A DNA stretch of 30,182 nt from assembly GCA_035604335.1 (NCBI GenBank), contig DATNIT010000277.1, positions 1 to 30,182 on the forward strand. The letters are read 5' to 3'. The notes beneath the pieces are model-generated. The model ran no database searches and was not told where the DNA came from. It saw only the letters and a program-made list of their open reading frames with translations. The translations under genes were made by a program, and so were the position numbers. Of the stretch, positions 8,113 through 15,500 are shown in pieces (position 1 is the first letter of the stretch; every line of letters starts with the position of its first letter). The DNA is from DASZHJ01 sp035604335. Lineage in GTDB: Bacteria; Pseudomonadota; Alphaproteobacteria; ATCC43930; CGMCC-115725.

Positions 8113-8439
8113 CTATTCCTTTTCCAACGTGCATTGCAGCGGGTGTTGATGCTGCCGGGCGAAGTCCATCACCTGAGTCACTTTGGTCTCCGCCACCTCG
8201 TACGTGTAGACGCCGCAGATCCCGACCCCGCGGCGGTGTACGTGCAGCATGATCCGGGTCGCCTCCTCGCGCGTCTTGGCAAAGAAGCGCTCCAGGATGT
8301 GCACGACGAACTCCATGGGCGTGTAGTCGTCGTTGAGCATGAGGACCTTGTACATCGACGGTTTCTTCGTCTTGGGCTTCGCCTTGACGATGACGCCGGT
8401 CGTTGGTCCCTCGCCATTGCGTTTTTCAGGATCGCTCAT
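8113..8439 (-). CDS. clpS: ClpS adaptor (N-end rule substrate selector for ClpAP)
   Basis: This 108-residue protein is the ClpS adaptor, which captures proteins with bulky hydrophobic N-terminal residues and delivers them to ClpA. The binding-pocket signature MLNDDYTPMEFV begins at residue 34, with N36 and D37, and the pocket His is in LHVHRRG (H68). The end, VAETKVTQVMDFARQHQHPL followed by QCTLEKE, is typical of the family. A basic, flexible N-terminal tail (VKAKPKTKKPS) precedes the core. The ATG at 8437-8439 (MSDPEKRN) is preferred to upstream starts because family tails have this length. It lies directly upstream of clpA and the two are presumably co-transcribed. Confidence 0.96.
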   Translation of the reverse strand: MSDPEKRNGEGPTTGVIVKAKPKTKKPSMYKVLMLNDDYTPMEFVVHILERFFAKTREEATRIMLHVHRRGVGICGVYTYEVAETKVTQVMDFARQHQHPLQCTLEKE

Positions 8440-8600
8440 GGAGCTCGAACCGATGGGCACGCCATTCCCCCATGATATTGGCATCGCGCGTCCGGGGGGA
8501 AGGGCTTTCCCGGCCTCTCGCACTTGTGACCTCCGCGCCAGAGCCGGGCACCACGGTGTGAGAATGCTGCGAGACCCGTTAACGCCGGCATAAATCGGGC

Positions 8601-8634
8601 AAAAGAAGGGCCCGGCGGAGGCTTCCGCCGGGCC
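8601..8634 (-). terminator. Rho-independent terminator downstream of the phasin gene
   Basis: An 11-bp perfect stem, GGCCCGGCGGA (8609-8619) with TCCGCCGGGCC (8624-8634), has a 4-base loop. On the minus strand it is followed by TTCTTTT (complement of 8601-8607). It sits about 65 bases past the phasin stop and so separates phasin transcription from clpS. Confidence 0.8.
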
Positions 8635-8698
8635 AGAAAGCGCGACCCATGCCTGTATGGCCGCAAACCGATAGCTGCCGGCGTATGCGCCGACAGGA

Positions 8699-9160
8699 TC
8701 ACGCCGCGAGCGGCTTCTTCAACGCGTCAATCGCCTTCTCCGCGCGCGCTCCCAGGGGCTCGTACATCTCGCTGGCGGCTCTGAGGCCGAGCTCGGAGAG
8801 TCGCGCGCCGCCCACGATCAGGCGCTCCACGCATCCCTTGGTGAAATCGTATTGCAGGGCGACCACGTCCTCGAGGGACTTTGCGTCGACCAAACCGGCA
8901 CTCGTGGCTGCGGCGCTTTCCACCGCGGCCCGCGCGAGGCTCACCAGCTCGAGGCTCATGCGCTCGAGCGCCTCGCTCAACGCGGCGTTGGCGGCTACGA
9001 GAGCGGACAAGGTGTCCTTGCCCTGAGTCGCCAGATCATCGTAGCCCATGCGGATGCCCTCCGCGGCGCCGCGGACCGTCGGCCAGGTCGGGGCCGGGGC
9101 CGGCAGCTTCGGCGCCGCCGCAGCCGCGGCCACGGTCTTCTTGCCAGATTTCTTTGCCAT
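8699..9160 (-). CDS. Phasin family protein (PHB granule-associated)
   Basis: This 153-residue protein has a Lys/Ala/Pro-rich start (MAKKSGKKTVAAAAAAPKLP) followed by a long amphipathic helical region, GYDDLATQGKDTLSALVAAN and onward, typical of the Phasin_2 family. Phasins coat polyhydroxyalkanoate granules and govern their size and number. The ATG at 9158-9160 has AGGGAGC about 8 bases upstream. Support for the PHB role comes from the promoter side: a 17-bp palindrome around CTGC-N3-GCAG, the known PhaR operator pattern of alphaproteobacteria, lies about 70 bases upstream, with a near-copy farther up. A strong terminator ends the gene, so it is likely monocistronic. phaC and phaR are not in the window. 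Confidence 0.85.
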   Translation of the reverse strand: MAKKSGKKTVAAAAAAPKLPAPAPTWPTVRGAAEGIRMGYDDLATQGKDTLSALVAANAALSEALERMSLELVSLARAAVESAAATSAGLVDAKSLEDVVALQYDFTKGCVERLIVGGARLSELGLRAASEMYEPLGARAEKAIDALKKPLAA

Positions 9161-9228
9161 CGCGATCAGCTCCCTGAAAAAACATACCGCCAACCGCGGC
9201 CTTTTCGCGCAATCCTCAGCGACCCTCT

Positions 9229-9245
9229 ATGCTGCATTGCAGCAT
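9229..9245 (-). promoter_or_regulatory. PhaR-type operator upstream of phasin
   Basis: ATGCTGCATTGCAGCAT is a 17-bp palindrome apart from its central bases, and contains CTGC-N3-GCAG (9232-9242). That core is the sequence reported for PhaR repressors in Rhodobacter and Paracoccus, which are released when PHB appears. It lies between the phasin start and its putative -10. Confidence 0.65.
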
Positions 9246-9249
9246 GATC

Positions 9250-9278
9250 TAAGTATCAATCGGTCGCGCATTTTGCAA
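9250..9278 (-). promoter_or_regulatory. Possible sigma-70 promoter of the phasin gene
   Basis: On the minus strand, TTGCAA (9273-9278) and TACTTA (9250-9255) are 17 bases apart. Both hexamers are weak, but the spacing is ideal. The PhaR-type palindrome follows immediately, where a bound repressor would block transcription. Confidence 0.3.
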
Positions 9279-9309
9279 GCGCCCGGCTGTCGCATACCCG
9301 CTCCCATGG

Positions 9310-9320
9310 TTGCACTGCAG
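9310..9320 (-). promoter_or_regulatory. Second, imperfect PhaR-type half-palindrome
   Basis: TTGCACTGCAG differs by one base from CTGC-N3-GCAG and is followed by CATGA, as the first operator is followed by CATGATC. It is 78 bases from the first site and could be an auxiliary operator. Confidence 0.4.
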
Positions 9321-9408
9321 CATGACCAGACCCCGCCGCACCAGGCAAAATTGCCCAACGGATTCAAGCCGGTCGCGAAAGGATTTCGCGCAAAGCCTCG
9401 GGAAATCA

Positions 9409-9437
9409 TGGACATAATTGCTAGAGTTCCTTAACCT
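9409..9437 (+). promoter_or_regulatory. Putative promoter of the D,D-carboxypeptidase gene
   Basis: TGGACA (9409-9414), then 17 bases, then TAACCT (9432-9437). The -35 matches TTGACA at five of six positions; the -10 is weaker. Transcription would begin near 9444, leaving a 35-base leader to the GTG at 9480 but only ~9 bases to an earlier GTG at 9453. Confidence 0.35.
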
Positions 9438-9479
9438 TGCTGTGTTCGGATTGTGGCCGAACCTTGGCGGAGGGTGGGC

Positions 9480-10805
9480 GTGGGTGTCGTTCGGGGACTA
9501 GGTGGGTTGCGCGACGCGCGAGCCTATGCCGTCGTCGCGCTGTTGGCGTTCATCATGGCGGCATGGCCGATGGCATCCGCCGACGCGAGTCGCAAGACTC
9601 ACGTTCATGCGAGCGGCCGGCAGGCCTATACCTCCATCGTCATCGACGCCGAGACCGGAACGGTGATCAGCGAGTCCAACGCGGATTCGCCGCATTTTCC
9701 GGCCTCGCTGACCAAGATGATGACGCTCTACCTGATCTTCGAGGCGCTCGACAAAGGGCGCATCCACCTCGACACGCAGCTGCCCGTTTCCGAGCACGCC
9801 GCTTCGCAGTCGCCCACCAAGCTCGACCTCAGCCCGGGCGAGACCATCTCCGTCCGCGACGTGATCCTCGGTCTGGTGACCCGCTCGGCGAACGACGCCG
9901 CGGTGGTCGCCGGCGAGTGGCTCGCGGGCAGCGAGGAGATCTTCGCGCAGCGCATGACGGCCAAGGCGCGCGCGCTCGGCATGACGCACACCGTCTTCCA
10001 GAACGCCTCGGGCCTGCCCGACCCCGACCAGGTCACCACGGCCCGCGATCTCGCCAAGCTCGCGCGCGCGCTCTATCACGACTTCCCCGACATGTACCCC
10101 TACTTCGCGACGCGCGAGTTCGTCTTCCGCGGCGAGGTGATCACCACGCATAACCACCTGATGGACCAATTCGACGGAATGGACGGCATCAAGACCGGCT
10201 ATATCCGGGCCTCGGGCTTCAATCTCGCGGCATCCGCCGTGCGCAACAACCACCGGCTTATCGGCGTGGTGATGGGCGGCGAGAGCGCGCATGCGCGCGA
10301 CCTCAGGATGGCGGCGCTTCTGAACGACGGGTTCTCCAGGACCGCGCCCGACACGACGACCACCCTGGTCGCCTCGGCGCCCCCGCCGCCGGCGGCGGCG
10401 CAGGCCTTCAGCAGCGGCGACGGCGCCTTCGAATCCCAGAGCTTCGGCGCGCGGGCCAAACGGGTCCTGCGCCACCTGTCGCCGATCGGCACGGCCGAGG
10501 CGTCGACCACCAAGGCCTCGCGCGGCGAGGTGGAGACCGGCCGCTGGGGCATCCAGGTCGGTGCCTTCGCTCAGCAAGGCGCGGCCGAGAAGGCGGCCCA
10601 CGCGGCGCTCGCGGAGTTGCCGAGCGCCAAGGGTCACTCGGTCAGCGTGACGAAACCCGGCACCGTCGAGAAGGATCGCTACTACCGCGCGCGCATCGGC
10701 GGCTTCAGCGAGAAAGACGCCGAGCACGCCTGCCAGGCTCTGCACAAGAAGCACCACGATTGCGCGCTGGTCGCGCCGAGCTCGCTGCACGTCGCGCAGA
10801 ACTGA
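9480..10805 (+). CDS. D-alanyl-D-alanine carboxypeptidase with C-terminal SPOR domain (DacA/DacC class)
   Basis: This 441-residue low-molecular-weight penicillin-binding protein trims the terminal D-Ala of peptidoglycan pentapeptides in the periplasm. A hydrophobic signal segment (about 16-31, ending near MASADA) is followed by the S11 peptidase domain with SLTK (S76, K79), SAN (136-138) and KTG (238-240). After a Pro/Ala-rich linker (about 297-350) comes a SPOR domain, GRWGIQVGAFAQQGAAEKA through YYRARIGGFSEKDAEHAC (about 354-433), which binds denuded glycan strands at division sites. The GTG at 9480 is chosen because GGAGGG lies 5 bases upstream and it suits the putative promoter; a GTG at 9453 would add nine residues. 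The S11-SPOR fusion is common in alphaproteobacteria. Confidence 0.93.
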   Translation: MGVVRGLGGLRDARAYAVVALLAFIMAAWPMASADASRKTHVHASGRQAYTSIVIDAETGTVISESNADSPHFPASLTKMMTLYLIFEALDKGRIHLDTQLPVSEHAASQSPTKLDLSPGETISVRDVILGLVTRSANDAAVVAGEWLAGSEEIFAQRMTAKARALGMTHTVFQNASGLPDPDQVTTARDLAKLARALYHDFPDMYPYFATREFVFRGEVITTHNHLMDQFDGMDGIKTGYIRASGFNLAASAVRNNHRLIGVVMGGESAHARDLRMAALLNDGFSRTAPDTTTTLVASAPPPPAAAQAFSSGDGAFESQSFGARAKRVLRHLSPIGTAEASTTKASRGEVETGRWGIQVGAFAQQGAAEKAAHAALAELPSAKGHSVSVTKPGTVEKDRYYRARIGGFSEKDAEHACQALHKKHHDCALVAPSSLHVAQN

Positions 10806-11293
10806 GCGGCTCGGCTTCCTCCCCTGCACCGGAGTTTCGGCGAGCCGCCGCGGCGGACGCTCCCGCCATTCGCGCGCTGACGCGGGAGGCCTACGCCAAG
10901 TGGGTACCGCTGATCGGCCGTGAGCCCAAGCCGATGACGGCGGATTACGACGCCGCCGTGCGGAACCACCGCATCGACCTTCTGCATCTGGACGACAAGC
11001 TCGCCGCCTTGATCGAGACGATCCCGGCAGCCGACCATCTCCTGATCGAGAATGTCGCGGTGTCGCCCGCCTTTCAGGGAAGAGGTCTCGGCCGCCGGCT
11101 GATGGCGCACGCCGAAGCGGTGGCCGCGTCGCAAGGCCATAGGGAGATCCGGCTCTACACGAACAAGATGTTCGCCGCGAATGTGCGGCTCTACGAGAAG
11201 CTCGGCTATCGCGCCGACCGGGAGGAGCCGTTCAGCGGCGGCGTCATCGTGCACATGAGCAAGCGAGTGCCCGTCCGCGACGCCGGAGACTAG
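10760..11293 (+). CDS. GNAT-family N-acetyltransferase
   Basis: This is a GNAT acetyltransferase of about 160-177 residues. The acetyl-CoA-binding motif A is clear in LLIENVAVSPAFQGRGLGRR (Q-G-R-G-L-G) with LMAHAEAVAASQGHREIRLY after it, and motif B is in NVRLYEKLGYRAD. The acceptor substrate is unknown. The start is unusual: no ATG or GTG lies in frame before the conserved domain. The choices are a TTG at 10760, which overlaps the carboxypeptidase gene by 46 bases, or a CTG at 10802 that overlaps its TGA stop as CTGA. Both imply translational coupling to the upstream gene. The stop is TAG at 11291-11293. Confidence 0.85.
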   Translation: MRAGRAELAARRAELSGSASSPAPEFRRAAAADAPAIRALTREAYAKWVPLIGREPKPMTADYDAAVRNHRIDLLHLDDKLAALIETIPAADHLLIENVAVSPAFQGRGLGRRLMAHAEAVAASQGHREIRLYTNKMFAANVRLYEKLGYRADREEPFSGGVIVHMSKRVPVRDAGD

Positions 11294-11383
11294 CGCAATA
11301 GCGAGTTCAGGCGGCGCTATCCGCAACCACCCGAAAACGTCTGGGTTTCAGATATAAAGTGTCCTAGTTCGAGGGAACGCGCC

Positions 11384-11996
11384 TCATGCCCGTTTGCGCC
11401 GAACCAGGCCAAGGGCGAGGAGCCCAGTCCCCAAGAGCAGCAGCGACGCGGGCTCAGGAACGTCGGCCAACGAGAACTCGATCTGCTTGACCTCTTTGAA
11501 GGTGCTAGCAATCTCGACCGTCTTGATCGTCTCGCCGCTCCCCAACACCGCCTCGATACCGATGCTGGCGAAGTCCGCATTGGATCCAAGCCCGGTGAAA
11601 GTAAAGGTCTGAGCGGGATCGCCTTGATTGTCCGTCACCGTCACGGTCACCGTGCCGACGGCGGCATCAAGCAGCTGGCCACGGAATGAAAAATCGCCGA
11701 ACAGGGTGGGGCCTGCAGGCGTGAATATCAGGTCCGTAAGAGAGCCATCGCTGATCGGCTTGATGGTCGCGAAACCGGAGCCGGTATCGACATTCCCGGT
11801 CGTGGTCACGGTGATCGTTTGACTGTCTACCTGGCCGGTAAAGGACGAGACATTGCTGTTGGCAGTGTCGATATTGAACTGGTCCCCCACCAGGGCCCGC
11901 CGACGTGATGAAGGTGGCCGATGCCGGCTGCGCCCAGACAACCGCGAGCGCTGCGGCGGCGATGGCCCCTCTGCTAAGGCCTGTGAATACACGCAT
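11384..11996 (-). pseudogene. PEP-CTERM sorting-signal protein, frameshifted in a five-base homopolymer
   Basis: The start encodes a signal peptide, MRVFTGLSRGAIAAAALAVV ending in WAQPASA. The downstream part, beginning GDQFNIDTANSN, is a Thr/Val-rich beta-strand domain in a different frame. It ends with the classic PEP-CTERM tail VPEPASLLLLGTGLLALGLV followed by RRKRA. One extra base in the run CCCCC at 11884-11888 (GGGGG on the coding strand) breaks the frame; with one fewer G the protein would have 203 residues. PEP-CTERM proteins are exported and processed by exosortases, often in biofilm or exopolysaccharide-forming bacteria; no exosortase is in the window. The break may be real, phase-variable, or a sequencing error. 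G+C is lower than in neighbouring genes (35/60 in 11761-11820). Confidence 0.8.
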
Positions 11997-12071
11997 CGAT
12001 TGATCTCCGCTGCCCAACTCTTCACTTATGTTGAATACCGATGCTCATCGGCCCAACACCATACTTACACA

Positions 12072-12089
12072 TGCAAAAACCCTGCCCAA
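12072..12089 (-). promoter_or_regulatory. Possible sigma-54 promoter of the PEP-CTERM gene
   Basis: The minus strand reads TTGGGCAGGGTTTTTGCA. It has GGCA and TTGCA elements whose GG and GC dinucleotides are exactly 10 bases apart, as in the -24/-12 consensus TGGCAC-N5-TTGC; two of the flanking consensus bases differ. It would start transcription about 65 bases before the ATG. PEP-CTERM genes are often controlled by sigma-54 with the PrsK/PrsR pair. The surrounding DNA is AT-rich (26/60 G+C in 12061-12120). Confidence 0.4.
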
Positions 12090-12197
12090 TTACCCGATTT
12101 ACGTTAGGTCAATGCCTTCGAGACCGAGACCGCACTGTAAAGATTTCTGACACTTTTGTGCCACGCAGCCCAGACAGCACCGTTGAGGCGCAATCCG

Positions 12198-13598
12198 CTA
12201 AAACGTCGGCGGCTCGACGCCGCTGGCCTTGAGCTGACCGGCGAGCTCGTGTTTCAAGCGGTCGAGGGCCGCGGCGTCGCGGGCCTCGGCGCGGGCGACC
12301 AACACGGCCTGGGTGTTGGAGGCGCGGAGCAGCCACCAGCCGTCCTTGGTCTTGACGCGCACGCCGTCGATGTCGGTCATCTCGGCGCCGGCCTGTTTGA
12401 GGCGGTCGCGCACCTCGCCCACCACCGCGAATTTGCGCGCCTCCTCGCAAGGAAAGCGCAGCTCCGGCGTGTTCACCACCGCCGGCAAGCGGTCGCGCAG
12501 CTGAGCCAGGCTCGCCTCGCTGCGGCCGAGGATGCCCAGGAGGCGGATCGCCGCATAGAGCGCGTCGTCGTAGCCGTAGTAGCGATCGGCATAGAAGATG
12601 TGGCCGCTCATCTCGCCCGCGAGCGGCGCGCCGATCTCGGCCATCTTCGATTTGATGATGGAATGGCCGGTGCGCCACATCAGCGGCTTGCCTCCGACCC
12701 GCGCGATCTCGTCGAACAGCACCTGGCTCGCCTTCACGTCCGCGATGATGGTGGCGCCGGGCATGGCGCGGATCACGTCCGCCGCGAGCACGGTCATCAG
12801 CTGATCGCCCCAGAGGATCCGGCCCTGCGCGTCGACCACGCCGATGCGGTCGCCGTCACCGTCGAAGGCGATGCCGAGATCGGCGCTGTGCTGTTTCACG
12901 CCCTCCTGCAGCTGCGCCAGGTTCTTGGCCTCGGTGGGATCGGGATGATGGGCGGGGAAGCGCCCGTCGATCTCTTCGTTGAGCAGGATATGCCGGCCCG
13001 GCACCTTCTTCGTCAGGCGCACCAGCGCCTCGCCGGTGGCGCCGTTGCCGGCGTCCCACACCACCGTCAGCGGCCGCTTGCCGTCATAGTCGATGGCGAG
13101 CCGGTCGACGTATTTCTCCAGCAGCTGCACCGTCGAGGCTTTGCCGTCCCCGGTCCGAAACGCGCCGCGGGCGGCGATCTCGCCGAGGCGCTGGATATCG
13201 GCGCCGTAGAACGACCGCTTCTGCAGCACCAGCTTGAAGCCGTTGTAGTCCGCGGGATTGTGCGAGCCCGTCACCATGATCCCGCCGTCGACGCCGAGCG
13301 TGTAGGCGGCGTAGTAGAGCATCGGCGTCGGACCCAGTCCGATGCGCACCACGTCGATGCCGCTCTCGGCCAGGCCCTGCACCAGCGCCTGCTCGAGCGC
13401 GGGCGAGCTCAGGCGTCCATCGCGCCCGACCGCGATGCTCTTGCCGCCGACCTCGGCAACGCACACGGCGAAGGCGCGGCCGAGCGCCCGGGCGTCGGCC
13501 TCGAAGAGCGTGGTGCCGACGGTGCCGCGGATGTCGTACTCGCGCAGGATGGTCGGATCGAAGCGATGGCCGCTTGCGCGGCCGCCGTCATTGGCCAT
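12198..13598 (-). CDS. Phosphomannomutase/phosphoglucomutase
   Basis: This 466-residue enzyme of the alpha-D-phosphohexomutase family interconverts hexose 6- and 1-phosphates of mannose and glucose. The catalytic phosphoserine is S112 in TGSHNPADYNG. The Mg-binding loop is DGDGDR (246-251), the sugar-specificity loop is GEMSGH (328-333; the GEMSGH form fits dual PMM/PGM enzymes), and the phosphate-binding loop is RASNTQ (425-430). It starts 14 bases after galU stops, so the two form an operon in which glucose-1-phosphate made here is the substrate of GalU. The products feed lipopolysaccharide and exopolysaccharide synthesis. The N-terminal YDIRG motif is present near residue 21. Confidence 0.95.
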   Translation of the reverse strand: MANDGGRASGHRFDPTILREYDIRGTVGTTLFEADARALGRAFAVCVAEVGGKSIAVGRDGRLSSPALEQALVQGLAESGIDVVRIGLGPTPMLYYAAYTLGVDGGIMVTGSHNPADYNGFKLVLQKRSFYGADIQRLGEIAARGAFRTGDGKASTVQLLEKYVDRLAIDYDGKRPLTVVWDAGNGATGEALVRLTKKVPGRHILLNEEIDGRFPAHHPDPTEAKNLAQLQEGVKQHSADLGIAFDGDGDRIGVVDAQGRILWGDQLMTVLAADVIRAMPGATIIADVKASQVLFDEIARVGGKPLMWRTGHSIIKSKMAEIGAPLAGEMSGHIFYADRYYGYDDALYAAIRLLGILGRSEASLAQLRDRLPAVVNTPELRFPCEEARKFAVVGEVRDRLKQAGAEMTDIDGVRVKTKDGWWLLRASNTQAVLVARAEARDAAALDRLKHELAGQLKASGVEPPTF

Positions 13599-13612
13599 GG
13601 ATGCTCCGGAGC

Positions 13613-14545
13613 TCAGGATCGTTGGCGGCGTTGCCGAGGCGGCGCCTCGCCGGCCGGCTCGTCCGCGGGGTCGTCGCGATGGTCCCGCAGGATGCGCCGG
13701 ACCTCGTCGGCCAGGTCCGGCCGCGCCAGCGCGTACGCAATGGTCGCCTCGAGGAATCCCACCTTGTCGCCGCAGTCGAAGCGGCGGCCCTCGAAGCGGA
13801 AACCGTGGAACGCGGTCTTGCCGCCGATCATCCGCGCGAGGGCGTCGGTGAGCTGGATCTCGTTGCCGGCGCCGCGCCCGATGCGGCCGAGATGCTCGAA
13901 CACCTCGGGCTCGAGGATATAGCGGCCGATCACCGCGAGCGTCGAGGGCGCCGCGTCCGGCGCGGGCTTCTCCACCACGCCCTTGGCGCGCACCAGCGGG
14001 CCGTCCTCCGCCACCGTATCGAGGATGCCGTAGCGCTTGGTGTGCGCGCGCGGCACGTCCATGACCGCGATCAGATTGCCGCCCACCTTGGCACGCGCCT
14101 CCACCATCTGCTTGAGACAGGGCGTGCGCGCGAGGATCAGGTCGTCCGCGAGCAGCACCGCGAAGGGCTCGTCGCCCACGAGATCGCGCGCGCACCAGAC
14201 GGCGTGGCCGAGGCCGAGCGGGCGCTGCTGGCGCGTATAGGCGAGCTGGCCGGCTTGCGGCATCCAGGCGTTGATCTCGACGATCTCGGCGTTCTTGCCG
14301 CGCTCGCGCAAAGTGCTCTCGAGCTCGTAGGAATGATCGAAGTGGTCCTCGAGCGCGGCCTTGCCGCGCCCGGTCACGAAGATGAATTGCTCGATACCCG
14401 CCGCCCGCGCCTCTTCCACCGCGTACTGGATCAGCGGCTTGTCCACCACCGGCAGCATCTCCTTCGGCATCGCCTTGGTCGCCGGCAGGAAGCGCGTGCC
14501 GAGACCGGCAACCGGAAATACAGCCTTGCGAACGGGAGCAGTCAT
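13613..14545 (-). CDS. galU: UTP--glucose-1-phosphate uridylyltransferase GalU
   Basis: This 310-residue protein makes UDP-glucose from UTP and glucose-1-phosphate. The nucleotide-binding signature is at 14-32, with GLGTRFLPATKAMPKEMLP. LVVD-type KPLIQYAVEEA, TGRGK (58-62), the metal-binding LLADD (131-135) and VEKP with the NEIQLTDAL stretch are all as in bacterial GalU. The C-terminus (about 285-310) is a charged tail ending in RQRRQRS, which is longer than in E. coli. The start at 14543-14545 is the one that places the conserved motif as in the family; an in-frame ATG farther upstream would add 20 unsupported residues. It is the first gene of a two-gene operon with the hexomutase. Confidence 0.96.
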   Translation of the reverse strand: MTAPVRKAVFPVAGLGTRFLPATKAMPKEMLPVVDKPLIQYAVEEARAAGIEQFIFVTGRGKAALEDHFDHSYELESTLRERGKNAEIVEINAWMPQAGQLAYTRQQRPLGLGHAVWCARDLVGDEPFAVLLADDLILARTPCLKQMVEARAKVGGNLIAVMDVPRAHTKRYGILDTVAEDGPLVRAKGVVEKPAPDAAPSTLAVIGRYILEPEVFEHLGRIGRGAGNEIQLTDALARMIGGKTAFHGFRFEGRRFDCGDKVGFLEATIAYALARPDLADEVRRILRDHRDDPADEPAGEAPPRQRRQRS

Positions 14546-14617
14546 GGGGCCTTGCCTTCGGCCGTTGCGGCACATGCCGGGCGCGGGGACAACGGAGTGC
14601 CCCATCCGCTTGTTCCC

Positions 14618-14726
14618 CCTAGCGCGATGCTTCCTAAGTTCGCAAGCGAACTTCGGATGCTGTATCGCACTAGGTTTAACAAATCGTGGCCCGCTTATCC
14701 CTGAAATTCGCCAGCGAATTTCAGGG
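14618..14726. repeat. Nested palindromes upstream of galU
   Basis: The first palindrome (14618-14674) has outer arms CCTAGCGCGATGC and GTATCGCACTAGG, partly complementary. These enclose the perfect inner hairpin AAGTTCGC-AA-GCGAACTT (14636-14653). The second (14699-14726) is a perfect 12-bp stem, CCCTGAAATTCG-CCAG-CGAATTTCAGGG. Both share a 'TTCGCxAGCGAA' core. Neither is followed by a T-tract. They fill the gap between galU (start 14545) and the J-domain gene (stop 14790). Confidence 0.7.
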
Positions 14727-14789
14727 GCGGGACACGCGACGGCGGCGCCTTATACCCCGAACTCTCCGCTCAAGGCCAGCCCGGGCGCC

Positions 14790-15500
14790 TCATGTCCCTA
14801 AGAGGACATCCTTGGCACGGTTAACCTGCGCCGCCAGCGCGTCGGAGCCGCCCTGGTCCGGATGGATCTTCATCATGAGGCGGTGATGCGCTTCCTTGAT
14901 CTCGGCGGCGCCGGCGCCGCGCTTCAGGCCCAGGATCGCCAAGGCTTCGTCCGGCGTCATGGCGGTGCCCGCCGCATGCGAGGTGCCTTCGGAGCCGCCC
15001 GCCTCCTTCGCCGCCTCGCGCCAGTCCGGCATGAACCGGTCGAGGTAGCTTTCGACCAGGCTGACCGACGGCGGATCCTCGGCGCGCACCTCGCGCCAAA
15101 GCGCGATCAGCGACGCATTGTCGAGCTCCTCCAGCCGCCGCCCCTGGAACCGGCCCTTGCGCACCGTGCCGGTCATGGTGCCGGTCTCGTGATCGAGGCT
15201 CATGCGGAGATAGTCGGTCTCGACTTCCGAGACCTGGCCGCGCGGACCGCCGCCGCCGCCCGCCCAGCGTCGCCAGACCGTCTTCGCCCGCGCGAGAAAC
15301 GGCGCCGCGCCGCCCAGCGCGATCACCACCGGCAAGAAGCGGCCGCTCTCGATCAGCAGCACCGCGACCGCGATCGCCGCGAACACGCCAAGCCACATCA
15401 GGAACCGCACGATGACCGCGGGAGGAAGCGCCACGAAGGCCCTGCCCGCCGCCAGCAGCAGGACGAGAAGCAAGATGCCGCCGACCAGATAGAGTGGCAT
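14790..15500 (-). CDS. Membrane-anchored J-domain (DnaJ-like) protein
   Basis: This 236-residue protein begins with two or three hydrophobic segments (about 3-17, 33-52 and 56-69). A soluble linker follows, and the C-terminal J domain (about 178-236) carries the HPD motif at 213-215 in MKIHPDQGGSDALAAQ. J domains stimulate the ATPase of DnaK-type Hsp70s, so this protein would recruit DnaK to the inner membrane. A C-terminal J domain behind an N-terminal membrane anchor is the arrangement of mitochondrial Pam18/Tim14, and similar proteins are widespread in alphaproteobacteria. Its ATG shares one base with the stop of the upstream vWA gene (TGATG), so the two are translationally coupled. The client is unknown. 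Confidence 0.88.
   Translation of the reverse strand: MPLYLVGGILLLVLLLAAGRAFVALPPAVIVRFLMWLGVFAAIAVAVLLIESGRFLPVVIALGGAAPFLARAKTVWRRWAGGGGGPRGQVSEVETDYLRMSLDHETGTMTGTVRKGRFQGRRLEELDNASLIALWREVRAEDPPSVSLVESYLDRFMPDWREAAKEAGGSEGTSHAAGTAMTPDEALAILGLKRGAGAAEIKEAHHRLMMKIHPDQGGSDALAAQVNRAKDVLLGT

Noticed and set aside
5856..8252. A 798-codon open frame on the plus strand opposite clpA and clpS
   Set aside because: It is a mirror of the strongly biased clpA/clpS codons in GC-rich DNA; the product is His/Asp/Arg-rich, matches no family, and has no ribosome-binding site.
12156..13922. A 588-codon plus-strand frame opposite the hexomutase and galU
   Set aside because: It spans the junction of two real genes on the other strand and shows no family motif.
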